NCBI GenBank assembly: GCA_963853835.1
Contig: OY970821.1
Coordinates: 48,066,646-48,130,645, forward strand
Direction of reading: 5' to 3'
DNA: 64,000 nt
Source of the DNA: Calendula officinalis
Taxonomy: Eukaryota > Streptophyta > Magnoliopsida > Asterales > Asteraceae
Positions 22,141-33,640 of this stretch are shown here, in pieces. The notes under the pieces are model-generated. The model was not told the DNA's origin and ran no database searches. It was given only the letters and a program-made list of their open reading frames with translations. Made by a program: the position numbers and the translations under genes. Every line of letters starts with the position of its first letter. Position 1 is the first letter of the stretch.

Positions 22141-24816
22141 TGTGACAACTTGATATTTCTGGTATGTAACCTCATTTCATTTCTAGAACTTTCCTTATTT
22201 AGAAAATTTCTATTTTTAAACATTTCCATTTCTGGCATCCTAATACACAACAAAGTATAGATTTTTAGACCATACATTAGTGTTTGACTATTTTAGTCAA
22301 CACAATATTATTATTTTCTTATGGTGACACATTTGAGCTAAAACATTTCTAAAATTGTAACTTTTATCGGTTAAACAATAAACGTAACTATTAAATTTAA
22401 ATGTGACTCGAACGAGCTAACAATCTAAACTCGACACCAAGTCTAGACCGACCACATAAGTGGTCGGCCTCCCCTTCCCTTGTTCGAACCCATACTCGGC
22501 CGAAACACCCTAGGGGTGTTGGCCATGTGATGCTTTTATCTTGATGCTTATCTTGATCATTGATTCTTATCTTAAACCTCATTTGAAAGAGTCCTAATTG
22601 GACTATAACACTCCTATCTAACCCTAAATCTCCCCTATATAAACAACACCACCGAAAGCCATAAACCCTTTGATTCATTGATCGGCCAAACCCCAACACC
22701 AAACACCATCTTGTTCGTTCGATCCCCAAGCAACCCGAAACCCTTGATCTTGTTCGTCCCAATCCCGAAGGTATGATATTCGATCCTTGCTTTTGTTATT
22801 TTCTTCCTTGATTGCTTGTTGATTCGAACCCGAGACCATGGCTAAGAGCCATGTGGTCTCGGTTAGTCTACAAAGCCGAACACACATACATGTCCTCATT
22901 CGGTCGGGTTCATGTGTGTGTGTAATGTTCTTAATTTGCTTGACTAGTTGATAGATCCATGGTGTTCCTTGCTTATGGTTTGATCCCTTGATTTGTCTAG
23001 CCTTAGATCCGAAACCTCTAGATCTAGAACCCTAGACTCGGTAAACATTAGATCTAGATCAAACCTAGCCACAAACCTCGAACCAACCTTGAATCTAGCT
23101 CGATCTAGATCTCAAACCCGAAGGGTTTCGGCCTAGCCGGCCAACCCTAGACCAACCGAACCCTAGTTGACCTTAGGTTGACTAGATATGACTTTTGTTG
23201 ACCGAATCCTATGTTAGACTAAACCCTAAATCGGAACCCAACCCTAACCGAAATCTAGAACCTCTAAGTTGACTTTTGTTGACTATTTTGACCTAGGTTG
23301 ACTTCTAGAATGAACCAATGTTGACCCATAAGTCAAACCAGGTCAAGGCCGGTTCTTGACCCAACCGATCAACCCAAACCCGAATACCTAATCGGGCTAA
23401 GGCCCGTACTTGGCCCATATCGATCAACCTTAGTCCATTGGGCCCAAACTTTAGTTGGCCCATTAGTATCCAAGCCCATTTGGACCAAAGCCCAAACCTT
23501 TGCCCCACTTATACCCAAACCGAACCCAATTGGGCCCAAGCCCAATCCATGGCCCAATCTAATCGGACCTAAGCCCAATAAGAGGCCCAAGTGGCCCAAC
23601 CTAGTGGCCCATTAAGCCCATCTAGGCCCATTAAGCCCATTAGGCCCAATCTAGGCCCATTAAGCCTAACCCAAGCCCATTTCATTTCATTTCATTTCGA
23701 AGCCCATTTCATTTCATTTCGGCCCATAAAGGCCCAATGATCCAAGTTCATTCGATGTCTCAAAACATAAAACATAACATTAATTTTATATCATTTATCT
23801 TATATTATATCTAGAATCGCCTGTATTAGCTTAGTCTAATTAGTAAGTTATATTATTTAGGAAGCTAGGAGCCTTTGAATGATTCCTCTGTCCTATCTGT
23901 CGCTAAAATTTGCCCAGGTGAGTCCACTATTGCGGTGGAAAACATAAACAAATGCTACTACTTTACTATAACTGTACAACATCTTTACATTTTCATTATT
24001 GCGTTGGCATGACAAACAATTATTATACCGGACTAAGGTTTGCCAACAATCATTAACTAGTGGATCTAGACCATGGATATGCAGATAGTACTATTGGCTG
24101 ACACTCATCCTCCCAACATTATTTGATCACTACTTGGTATATCCAAGACATCTTTCGGGAGTGTATATCCATAAAAGAACGATAACATACTCGAGTTGAA
24201 GTGTTGATTGTGGACTTAGGGGTTGGTATATTAACTCAATATACTAGCTACATGTTGGGGATAACAGTTCATGCGATGTCAAACATAACACTTGTTCAAC
24301 ACTTTTTCATAAACAAAACCAGTAATTGTAGATCTTCTACAATTACACTTTACTTTCTATATTTACTCCTCATATCATATGAGTGTTGAACTTTATACAT
24401 TTTCAGTCATAAACTTATTTTTATAACAAACATTTTGGGTAGCAAAACACTTTACTTTTTGTACAACATTAACCCTGTGGATTCACTCAACATTATTGTT
24501 GACCCTTTTGTTATTAATGTTTTTCCAGGTGATTAGGTGCAGTGGAACTGGAGGATATGAGCAATGGTATTGTCGTGAGCCAGGATTAAAACATTAAGTT
24601 TACGAACAATCATTTCATTTCAAAACAATTTCTATTTTAGGAAACTTACTATTTTGGGAACTTTCTATTTTTGGAAAGTGAAAACAACTTTTATTTTTCG
24701 TTATTGCGTGGTTGTTTGTTTACTTAATTTTTGCTATGGTGTCATGAACGTTACACCTTCGTTCTTCCGCAAAACATTTTAAATGAAGTAAAACTCATTT
24801 TTGACGGGGTGTGACA
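22141..24816 (+). repeat. gypsy 3' LTR, about 2.68 kb
   Basis: The LTR starts TGTGACAACTTG right after the PPT and ends GGGGTGTGACA. A TATA box (CTATATAAAC) lies at about 22634-22643. A segment rich in GGCCCA/TGGGCC words (about 23390-23740) looks like tandem degeneration or a promoter-type motif cluster. Open frames on either strand inside are incidental. The right end is inferred from the TG...CA convention; no partner LTR is available. Confidence 0.75.
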
Positions 24817-26254
24817 ATGCCCCAAGTACAAAACTATGCGATGACCAAACTCAAGTTTAGTCATTGCTACTACGTCAATTTTTTCTCTCCCAGATCAAAC
24901 ACATGACAACCCTCCGTAGTCGTGGACAAACTCACGACCAAACATTATAATTAATTTTATTAATGCATGTATCACTTACCATGCATAAGGTATAATTGGT
25001 CAATGCATACATCCAGAGATCACTATCAGTTGCCAGAGCGACCAAACCCTCTATAAAAATCACTTGGGGATGTGTCCTTCTCTGGTCGCCGTAGTGGGAG
25101 GTTTGCTTGCGAGCTTGGATCGCCGACGCCATAAGCATTTTTAATCCCATCAGGCCATCAAACGTGCAGAGAATCCGGAAACGTCCTTTCACTTCCCAGT
25201 TTACAAACAACCATTTAAAATGCACAAGAAGAAATAGCAATAAGTGTAAACTTTCACTTTCAGTTTCGGTTTCATTTGAACAATCAAAATAACAAGAAAA
25301 CAATCCAAACATTGCACGCTTTGAGACAGAAGATATCAAGCAAAAAGGAAACAATGAGAGACAGAAGATATCAAGCATCTAAAATTTCTTTTATTCCCCA
25401 CTACTTTGCTGAAGTTTACATAAAACTCTCTTAGACTTGTTAATTTTGTCACATTAATTCCTAATAATTTGTTTTTCTTAATCAAAGGTTAATATTTGTC
25501 ATTGAAATCCTCACAAAAAATGAAATCCTCACTCAATCTCACTTCAATAGATATATGTCTAATTATATGTCTAAATCTAATTCTTTAACTATTTAAAAGC
25601 ATATACATTTCTCTCTCGCGTTGTATCCCATCTTTGATTTTTAATATGTATACTAACCACAATTATTAAGCAGATATTTAAACCTAATTAATTAGTCTCA
25701 TATACCATTTTCCAAAAATTATTCACAATGTAAGAACGTACGTGTGGCACATTTAAGGGCCGAGAGTAATTCAACTTAATTTGTAGCTATATATGGGCTT
25801 TAAATCGATTAATCATATCGCTACGAGGACGAAGAATAGAGAAATTCAAAAGCAAGTGTTTCCTTGAAACTTATTACTTATTACAAAGCTGTGTTTATAA
25901 ACATGTACTTAGGCATGCAACAACGACACAAAAACATCGGAAACTAAAATCGAGTATTTCTACACGTGCGTAAGCACGTGTTCAGTAAAACTGATTACAA
26001 ACCAGTAGTTGCTGTCTTGTATTCAAGCTTGCAACCACAACATGAGGGGAAAAAAACATTTAAAACATGCCCACATGCATCATAGATCATTTATTCTAAC
26101 TAACTCGCTAAATGATTAAGATCATTTGGCGGTTGATACGAACTGGAAAAAGGCGCCATTATATGCGCCACAACTTAACAAAATAAAAAAGAAAAAAAAA
26201 ACAAAACGACTGTGCATGTGGGTTGTTGTGGCCATAACCCATTACCGAAGCTAA
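24817..26254. other. intergenic; one unrecognised ORF at 24932-25378 (minus)
   Basis: About 1.4 kb lie between the gypsy LTR and the DOG1-like gene. A 148-codon minus-strand frame (24932-25378) has a mid-part that reads like coding sequence (GLMGLKMLMASAIQARKQTS), but I cannot assign it to a family. It could be a decayed host exon or chance. Positions 25862-26254 downstream of the DOG1-like stop probably include its 3' UTR. Nothing else is recognisable. Confidence 0.3.
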
Positions 26255-27421
26255 TTATAGCTCCGGTGGTGGGTCATTAGAGGATGATGGATTATTAGTA
26301 TTGAGAAGGTGAGTACTTCCCATTCTGATGTCTCTTCTCTTGCCCCACTCATGTAAGGAGAGATGTAATTTCTTTGCTGCCACTAGGAGCTCTACTGCCT
26401 GCAATGGTGTCAAAATGTCTATTATACCCTTGAGGGTATGCAACCTCAACCTGTCTGCTTCTACCAAGACATTACACATATCAAGGGCATGATTGTCCAT
26501 TTCTTTCTCCACCATCTCATTCTGGCTAGATTCCCTACGGTCATTTGCTAGCAACACCAGTGGTTCATCTGCTATGTTCTCCTACATAAATACACTCATC
26601 AAATGTCAATAAATAATTATACGTAGTATTAAATATAGATATAAATCTAGGATTTTCAACCAAGGTACGCACTAAAATACTTCCTCGGTCCCAATATCAT
26701 TTATCACCAGATAAAAAACATATAGCTTAACAAAATATACTAATTACACTATATTACCAATCTTCTCACTTAAATATTTTTTGATTTTTTAAAAAACTTA
26801 AGAATAGACAATTATTTTGGGATAAACTAAAATTGAAATATGACAATAAAATTGGGAAAGAGGGAGTAAGATTTTGTTTACTTATAGTAAAACCTTTTTT
26901 TTATGTACACATAACCAACGGATGCGTTATTAAACTATATTGTGTGTGTATGCCTGTAAGCTCGCCATACGGGAGGTGAGTTTATCTTCATCCTTAATTA
27001 TTTTAGCATGTAATTCATCGATTCTTTTGAGTTGAGAGCCCGATATTTCTCCTATATTTCCATGTCGCACACCTTCTAGAAACTCTTGTAAATGCGCGTT
27101 TAACTGGGACCCACATAACGAGTAAACAAGCCGTATAATCAGAGAAGGCCTGCAGCCACCGATCCAAAGAAAAGAGTTTTCAAAAGTGGTCCCCCATGAT
27201 GGAGCCAAGAAGGACGGCCCGTCGTGTTTGGCGAGTTGGGCTCGAGCCGTGTTGTAGTTTTCAAAGTGTGTGATGACTTTTTGGGTTATGAGTTTAAGGT
27301 AATCGGTGTCGGTTGGGTATTGAGTGAGTGTTTGGAGCAATTCTCCAAGATCGAGCCGTTGTTGAGCCACCCAGTTTTGATAACAGCATTGAAATTGTTG
27401 GTGTTTAACTTGTTTGTCCAT
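26255..27421 (-). CDS. DOG1-family protein (DELAY OF GERMINATION 1-like), two exons
   Basis: The coding sequence joins exon 1 (27421 down to 26954, 156 codons) and exon 2 (26581 down to 26255, 108 codons plus TAA) into 264 residues, typical for DOG1-like proteins. The DOG1 domain fills most of the protein, from the YQNWVAQQRLDLGELL start to the LTPLQAVELLVAAKKLHLSL end. A bZIP region is absent, which separates it from TGA factors that share the domain. Arabidopsis relatives act in seed dormancy, ABA and salt responses; the specific role here is unknown. Phase 0 exons join MASLQ to ENIADEPL using a GC donor (CAG|GCATAC) and an AG acceptor. A MITE sits in the intron. A TATA box lies 100 bp upstream of the ATG. 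Confidence 0.85.
26680..26866. mobile_element. Stowaway-like MITE in the DOG1-like intron
   Basis: The ends CTTCCTCGGTCCCAATAT and the inverted GGGAAAGAGGGAG are flanked by TA on both sides (26678-26679 and 26867-26868), as in Tc1/mariner-derived Stowaway elements. It is 187 bp and takes up half of the 372-bp intron. Confidence 0.7.
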
Positions 27422-27522
27422 GTTTTCGGTAACGGTATTATTAAAAAAAATTCACATGGACGTTTGGGAGCGACTCATGACTTCCCCACACACACACTGG
27501 CTGGCTAATGATGTAGAAGCGG

Positions 27523-27532
27523 ATATATATAA
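27523..27532 (-). promoter_or_regulatory. TATA box of the DOG1-like gene
   Basis: On the minus strand TTATATATAT stands about 100 bp before the start codon at 27421. This is a plausible core promoter leaving a 5' UTR of roughly 70 bases. Confidence 0.6.
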
Positions 27533-28367
27533 CCACCAAAAAGTGAGAAAAAGGAGAGAAAAAGACAAAAGGGGAATATACAATTGAGCACATAGATTTC
27601 TTGGAACTATTGCTCCCATTTGAACTACTACCAAAGTAGTTTAGTGGTAGATATCTTACATCTTCACAAAAGGTCGTGAGGTGCCAATGGAAGGGTTAAG
27701 AAACGGTCATATCGATTCTCCGGTTAGGTTGGAGTCCAAGACCCACCCAGTAACTTGAACATGAAAAACCTCGTCTAGTCATGTGTAAATTGGACCGAAA
27801 ACCGACCAGAACCACAGAGCCGTACCCGACCGGACCCAGCCGACCTAATTAGTTCGGCTCTCATTTCTAAGTTTCATGAAATATCGGTTCTCGGTCCAAT
27901 TCAATTCGTTCCGGCCGGTTCTCGGTCCAATTCGATTCGGTTCCGGCCGGTTCTCAGTCCTGCTCAGTTCCAAACGTCATCGGTTCGGTTCACAGTATGG
28001 TCAGAACCATTTTCTCGGTTATCGGTCTATTTGATTCAGTTATTGTACCGTTCAAAGTCCTAACCTCATCCATTTAGCTATTTAACTCATCTAGCAGAGA
28101 AATTGTTAAGACCATAAAATTTACCAATGATAGTCCAATACTAGTATATCTAAGTTGTTTTGTCAAATTAATAACAGCGTATGGTTTGAGTGGAATACAG
28201 ATATGCCTAAACAAATATAGTTTCAGGGCCTCTAAATTTCCATCTATACCTTTAGGGTCGTAATTTTATAGTTAAAGAGCCTTTACACATTGCCACCAAA
28301 ATCTTAGAGGCGGTCCCATACGAATTGTATTGTTTCATCTAATTATGAAAAGCTATGGAGTGCACCA
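27533..28367. other. intergenic: tRNA-like segment and CCGGTT-rich stretch
   Basis: Positions 27632-27690 contain GTAGTTTAGTGGTAG, which resembles a tRNA A box, but a clear B box is missing, so it may be a decayed SINE. Positions 27795-28050 are filled with AACCGA / TCGGTT words in both orientations, as in some hAT-type fold-back repeats. No coding sequence is evident. Confidence 0.35.
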
Positions 28368-28376
28368 TATCTAATA

Positions 28377-29740
28377 GGGTAAATTATAGTTTTTGTCCTG
28401 ATCTATATCCGATTCGGAGTTTTTGTTTTCTTCCGTTTTTTTGTCTTTTAAGTTTTTAAAATTCAGCTTATTTGTCCTTCCGTCTTGGCCATTAACTGAC
28501 GATTTTTTTTATCTATTTACCCAAATTACCCTTGCATCATCTTCCTCATTATATTCTTCATCATCAAGAACATCCAACTCATTCCTTCCTATGATCTTCA
28601 TCAACAACACCACAAAATCGAAACCCAAAATTAAAACTCACAAAATCCATACAAATCCCTCATATCCGCTTTCTTCCTACACACGTGTCTGAGTTCTTCC
28701 CCAAAACAAGAAATCAAGATTGTACTTTTAATTTGAATATGCTTGCATTCAAAACAAGAACACTCAAAATCACAAACCCAGATTTGTGGTCAAATTAATT
28801 CACATGTTTGCTTTATTTGATGAACATTAAAAGATTAATCCATTTCATAGCTCTACATTTCTTCAGGTATGAACAACCGTCATCTCTCTGGCCACCACCG
28901 ATAGTCTTCTCCGGCATAAACAACCGTCATCTCCGGTCACCATCGAATATCGGTCTCCGACCTTCACCTTCGTTTGTTCTTCAAATTAAAGTTTTGATTG
29001 AGGTCTGTTCATCTTCCCCCTTTTGTCGATAAATGTAAGGGTTTGCAGATCTGAGATTCTTCGTTTTCTCGATTATCCTTCTTTTTTCGATTGTTGTAAA
29101 GTTTTGAAGCAACAAACACCCAAAATCAAAATCAAAACGGAATCAAAATCAGCGACCGGAATATCGATCTCCGACCTTCAAGCAGCGGCCGGAATACCTG
29201 AATCAAAATCAAAGAAGAAACGCAAATGGTTTTACCATAATCCTCGGCGCCGGATATTTGTTTTCACCTAACTTGTGTTCACTATCAATATTTTACCATA
29301 ATCCTCAGCGTTGAGTGTACACATTTTCATATCCAAATCGATTTGGTTATGAAGCTTGTGACGATGATATTCTGAATTGGATTTTTTTTTCTTGTCTTTT
29401 TACAAAATTGGGAATCTAAATTGGGTTTTTAGCACAGATTTATTTGATATATTTGGTTTTGCACGTTTTGATTTTGGATTTGTTCATATTTATGTTTTTG
29501 ATTTCGGATGAAGAGATCTTGGTGTTGAAGAAGATGAAGAAGAAGAAGATGAAGAATGGTGAAAATGACCAAAATGCCCTCACATGCTTTGCGTTTTTCG
29601 TCAGTTAACGGCCAAAAATAGACGGAAGGACAAATAAGCAGAATTTTAAAAACTTAAAGGACAAAAAAACGGAAGAAAAAAGTTTAGGGACAAAAACCCC
29701 GAATCGGGTATAGGTCAGAGACAAAAACTGTAATTTACCC
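28377..29740. mobile_element. Mutator-like non-autonomous transposon, 1.36 kb
   Basis: Long terminal inverted repeats of about 120-145 bp begin GGGTAAATTATAG and end CTGTAATTTACCC. A perfect 9-bp target duplication TATCTAATA lies at 28368-28376 and 29741-29749, which is diagnostic for Mutator-like elements. No transposase is seen. The interior contains ordinary-looking sequence with several short frames and could be captured host DNA, but no parent gene is recognised. Confidence 0.9.
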
Positions 29741-29749
29741 TATCTAATA

Positions 29750-30062
29750 CTACCTCCGTATCAAAATAAGTGACACATTTGAAAAATTGCGGTTTTTGAT
29801 GTAAAAGATTAAAAAGTGGTTTAAAATAAATTAAAGTCGATAGTTAGTGGATAATGGGTCACACTTCTTTGAAATGAAGTGATATTAATGATGTTTAAAA
29901 GTAAATGTAAGGGTAAAAGGGTAATTTTACTTTATTAAGGTAAATAGTTAGTGGAGAATATGTCCCACTTTTTTACCAAATAAAGTAAGTTTTCAAAGTG
30001 TATCAGTTATTTTGTTCCACCCCTAAATAGAAACTGTATCACTTATTTTGATACGGATGTAG
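29750..30062. mobile_element. Stowaway MITE, 313 bp
   Basis: The ends CTACCTCCGTATCAAAATAAGTG and the inverted CACTTATTTTGATACGGATGTAG are flanked by TA. The element starts immediately after the right target duplication of the Mutator-like element. Other members of the family are at 39436-39747 and 54962-55506. Confidence 0.85.
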
Positions 30063-30088
30063 TATATTTTTATAGGGTTGTGTTCTAT

Positions 30089-30535
30089 ATAGTCCACCTT
30101 TAAAACAAAATCTCAAGAGACAAAACTTAGTTATTGGATCAAAAAATCCCTTAATCATCTCCATCATCAAATCACGTGTAATTCAATATACAACCACCAC
30201 CGCCAGCCACCACCACTGTCGTCGCCGGCCACTGACGCCGCCGGCCACCGCTTGCCGCTGCCTGCCGCTGCCGCCGCGCAATCTCATGTGATTGAAAGCA
30301 GCCAACAATGGCGAGGGATTGCCGGTGGTGTAGACGGTGGCCGTCAGAGGTTGGCGGTGGTGGTAGTGGTCGGCGGTGTGCAATCACATGTGACTTAATA
30401 CACATCGGGTGGTAGTGGTGGTGTGGTGTTGATGTATTGAATCACATGTGATGATAGTGGTGGTGGTGATTTGGAGGTTGATTGATCCAAGCACTGAGAT
30501 TTATCCCTTAGGATTTCAGGAAAAAGATGGACTAC
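30089..30535. mobile_element. fold-back element A with CACATGTG palindromes
   Basis: The left end (AGTCCACCTT, then GACAAA, then TTGGATCAA) is mirrored at the right end (TTGATCC, TTATCCCTTAGG, GATGGACTAC). The interior has a GC-rich core of CCGCCG words and variants of the palindrome AATCACATGTGATT near 30172, 30283, 30381 and 30440. The same end phrases and the CACATGTG core recur in element B at 52933-54476, which suggests one family. No target duplication was identified. Frames in this region are low-complexity artefacts. Confidence 0.6.
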
Positions 30536-30593
30536 CTTGAATGTTTCTCTATTTTTATAATGTAAAATAAAACTTCAAATGTGATCAAAATCC

Positions 30594-31345
30594 TGTTGAA
30601 ATATATTCTGTAACAAAATCTAATTAACCAAAATAATTAAATGAAATGTACTAACCTGAAATTGACAAAGATGAAGAACACACCACACGGAATAGAGATT
30701 CCTGTCCTTAAAGGTTTATACGTGCTTTATTCGCTGCAAGCCTCAAAACGTATACACCCAGGATTTGATGCGATACAACAACGATATATTCCACAGCAAG
30801 AAACATCGTGTAACACAAAGTGATTAATCGGAAATTGGAAGAACTAGAGAAAAAAACGCAGCAGCAAGGAAGAGAGATGTTCTGTGTTTTTGGTGTGTTT
30901 CTAACTCTGCCATATGTGTCCCTTTTATAGGGAGTCGAGAGGCTTGAGAACAAAAAACCGACCATGCAATTAAGTCGCTCTTAATCACCATTATTATGTG
31001 ATAATAAACGCCCCCACCATAAAGTCGATGGTCAAAAAACGGAAGAGGTATTAACAGCCTCTTAACACCCGACCATTATGTTTGACTATCACAGTACTTG
31101 GCCAAAAAGAAAGCTCCTCAGCTCCCAGCGAAGTGCAAAGTGCGCCTAAATCGCGCCATTTCGCGTCATCGGTCTCGGCTCGGCGCGCGTGTGGGTGTAG
31201 CCTTTAATCCTCCACTAAAGCCTTTGAAAGCTTAAAGAGTTAAAAGCCTTATAAACCCATTGAAAGTTCTTCCTCCCACCAATGTGGGAACTTGCCAACT
31301 TGCAAGTAATTAATTAATATCACTTATTAATTAATATTTCCAACA
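30594..31345 (-). repeat. 3' LTR of the minus-strand copia
   Basis: A 752-bp repeat that matches 37125-37844 with scattered substitutions and an extra stretch of about 25 bases near 30670-30700. A PPT (minus strand TGGTGGGGGAT, 31346-31356) adjoins it. Confidence 0.9.
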
Positions 31346-31356
31346 ATCCCCCACCA
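31346..31356 (-). promoter_or_regulatory. polypurine tract of the minus-strand copia
   Basis: The minus strand reads TGGTGGGGGAT directly before the 3' LTR, the expected plus-strand primer. The segment 31357-31800 between it and RNase H is non-coding. Confidence 0.7.
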
Positions 31357-31800
31357 AGGTGGAAAGTTTCCTTTCATTCTGACAGATGTTGTCACTTAGG
31401 TGTCACGAAGATTAAACCCAAGTTTAATGTGAGCAAACAAGAGGAGATTGATTCAATGGTATCCTAATAGGTTTAAACCAAGAACCTTGTTTGCCTCCCC
31501 GGTTTACCCCCACACAACATATGCCATCTTTGTGTAGAAGACAAACCAAAAAATCTTCATTTGAGGCGGTACCACCTCTAGATCATATAGGCAAAATTTT
31601 ACAACATCTTCGTTGCTTAGATGTCTCCAAAATTTTGTTAAGATTATTAACTCATCCTCGTTCTCGGCAACGACGTACTATCCTACCTCACATGGATCTA
31701 TCTTGATTAATAGTACCTTCTATCGTTAGTAATTTCGTTGTTACCCATTAAACATGAAAAATAGCACTAAGTTCAAGTTGGGTTTCCATTACTAACGATT

Positions 31801-32600
31801 CTAGTTTGGTTTTAGACCCATGACTCTCGCGGTAGATGTTACCAAATCTCTCGTCAGACGTTTGGTAAACAGATCTGCCAAGTTCTTCGATGTCTTGACA
31901 TAAACAACTTTGATGGTACCACTCTCAATAAGTTGTCTCACAGAATGATGACGAAGACCTACGTGTCTCGTCTTCCCATTATATAAAGAATTATATACTT
32001 TAGACAGTGTGGCCTCACTGTCACGGCATATGGGAATTGAAGGCATCGGAGTATCCCACAAACGGATATCCAAGAGTAGATCTCTAATCCAATCTGCCTC
32101 TTTGCCTGCAACGGCTAAAGCTATAAGCTCAGCTTCCATCGTTGAGTGAGCTAGACATGACTGTTTCTTGCTCGCCCAAGAAATAGCCCCACCAGCTAGT
32201 GTATAAATCCATCCACTTGTGGATTTAGAATAACTCTTGTTATCAATCCAGCTGGCATCTGAATACCCCTCTACTATACTAGATTTTGACGTGTAAGTCA
32301 ACTCAAGATGACTAGTCATGTTCAGGTATCCTAGTACTCTTCCTACAGCCTTCCAGTGCTTTGTACCGGGGTTGACAGTATATTGACTTAGCTTGCTTAC
32401 TGCAAAAGCAATGTCAGGTCTAGTGCAATGTGTAGCATACATCATGCTTCCAATTGCACTAGCATATTCTAGTTGAGCCACTGCTCTACCAGAGTTCACT
32501 TCAACTTTTACACTAGAATCGAAAGGAGTGTTAAATCCTTAAAATTCAAGTGTTGAAACTTTGTCAAAATTTTCTCTATGTAATGAGATTGACTTAGAGA
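31801..32600 (-). pseudogene. copia RNase H
   Basis: A 232-codon frame (31801-32499) covers the end of RT and RNase H, with the blocks YASAIGSMMYATHCTRPDI, GYSDASW (Asp), ISWASKKQSCLAHSTMEAE (Glu) and a C-terminal KTSKNLADLFTKRL. Its upstream continuation to about 32600 is out of frame with the RT part, so a frame change separates them. Role: removal of RNA from the RNA/DNA hybrid. Confidence 0.85.
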
Positions 32601-32603
32601 AAT

Positions 32604-33640
32604 TTAACTATCTGTCCTTTTAATCTTAATACCAAGAATGGTATCTACTTCCCCTAAATATTTCATCTTCAAGGTCGAGGATAGGTATTTCTTTGTATCA
32701 AGAATACCTTTCAAGTTAGTGCCAATGATCAACATATCATCAACATAAAGACAGATAACTACGGTGTATTCCGGTGTGCATTTAGTGTAGATACATCTAT
32801 CAACACTATTATTCTTAAAACCGAATGCAGATACAGTGGTGTCAAACCTCTCATGCCGCTGCTTTGGAGCTTGCTTCAATCCGTACAATGATTTAATAAG
32901 TCTACACACTTTGTTTTCCTGTCCGGATACTATGAAACCTTCAGGCTGCTCCAAGTATATCTCCTTCTTGAGATATTCATTTAGAAAGGATGTCTTCACA
33001 TCCATTTGATGAATGTACAATCCTTTCAATGTTGAGATTGCTATAAGAGTTCTAATACTAATTCTAGCAACCGGTGCATATATATCTAAATAATCAATAC
33101 CTTCTCTTTGTCTATAACCTTTGGCGACTAATCTCGCTTTATAGGCAGATATTGATCCATCTGGATGATACTTCATCTTGAAGATCCATTTAGATCTTAT
33201 GGGTTTCTTTCCTTTGGGAAGATCAGCTAACTCCCAAGTTCCATTTCCCATAATTGAATTCCGTTTCATCATTAATGGCATCCTTCCAGAAAGGAGCATC
33301 TCTCGATGTCATGGCTTCAGTAAAAGTCTTAGGATCATCATCTAAATTTATAGCTAAAATGACCCTTCTCGTCACCTTAGATTGAGATCCTTCAATCAAA
33401 TATGATAGAAAATTGTCTCCAAAATTCTTTTCCTTTCTTACCCTTGTACTTCTCCTTGGTTCTTCTACAACAGAAGAAGGTGTTTCTTCTATATTAGAAG
33501 AAGGTGTTATAATATCTCGAGAAGTACTTGGTGAGGGTTTCATTAATACCCTGATCGACCCATAGGGCCGACCTCCTAGTATGCTTGGTTCGAAACCTTG
33601 CTGACCAAGAACATGAACTTGTTCTTGACCGGTTAAAACC
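32604..33640 (-). pseudogene. copia reverse transcriptase
   Basis: Two overlapping frames (33223-33642 and 32604-33299) make up the linker and RT. The linker contains RRSTRVRKEKNFG. RT blocks include KARLVAKGYRQREGIDY, HQMDVKTSFLN, YGLKQAPKQ and the catalytic YVDD in LYVDDMLIIG (about 32730). A frame shift lies near 33240, at the RT start, and the frame stops at 32604 before RNase H. Confidence 0.88.

Noticed and set aside
22397..23599. Minus-strand frames in the gypsy LTR
   Set aside because: No family resemblance; they lie in LTR sequence with a plus-strand TATA box and GGCCCA repeats.
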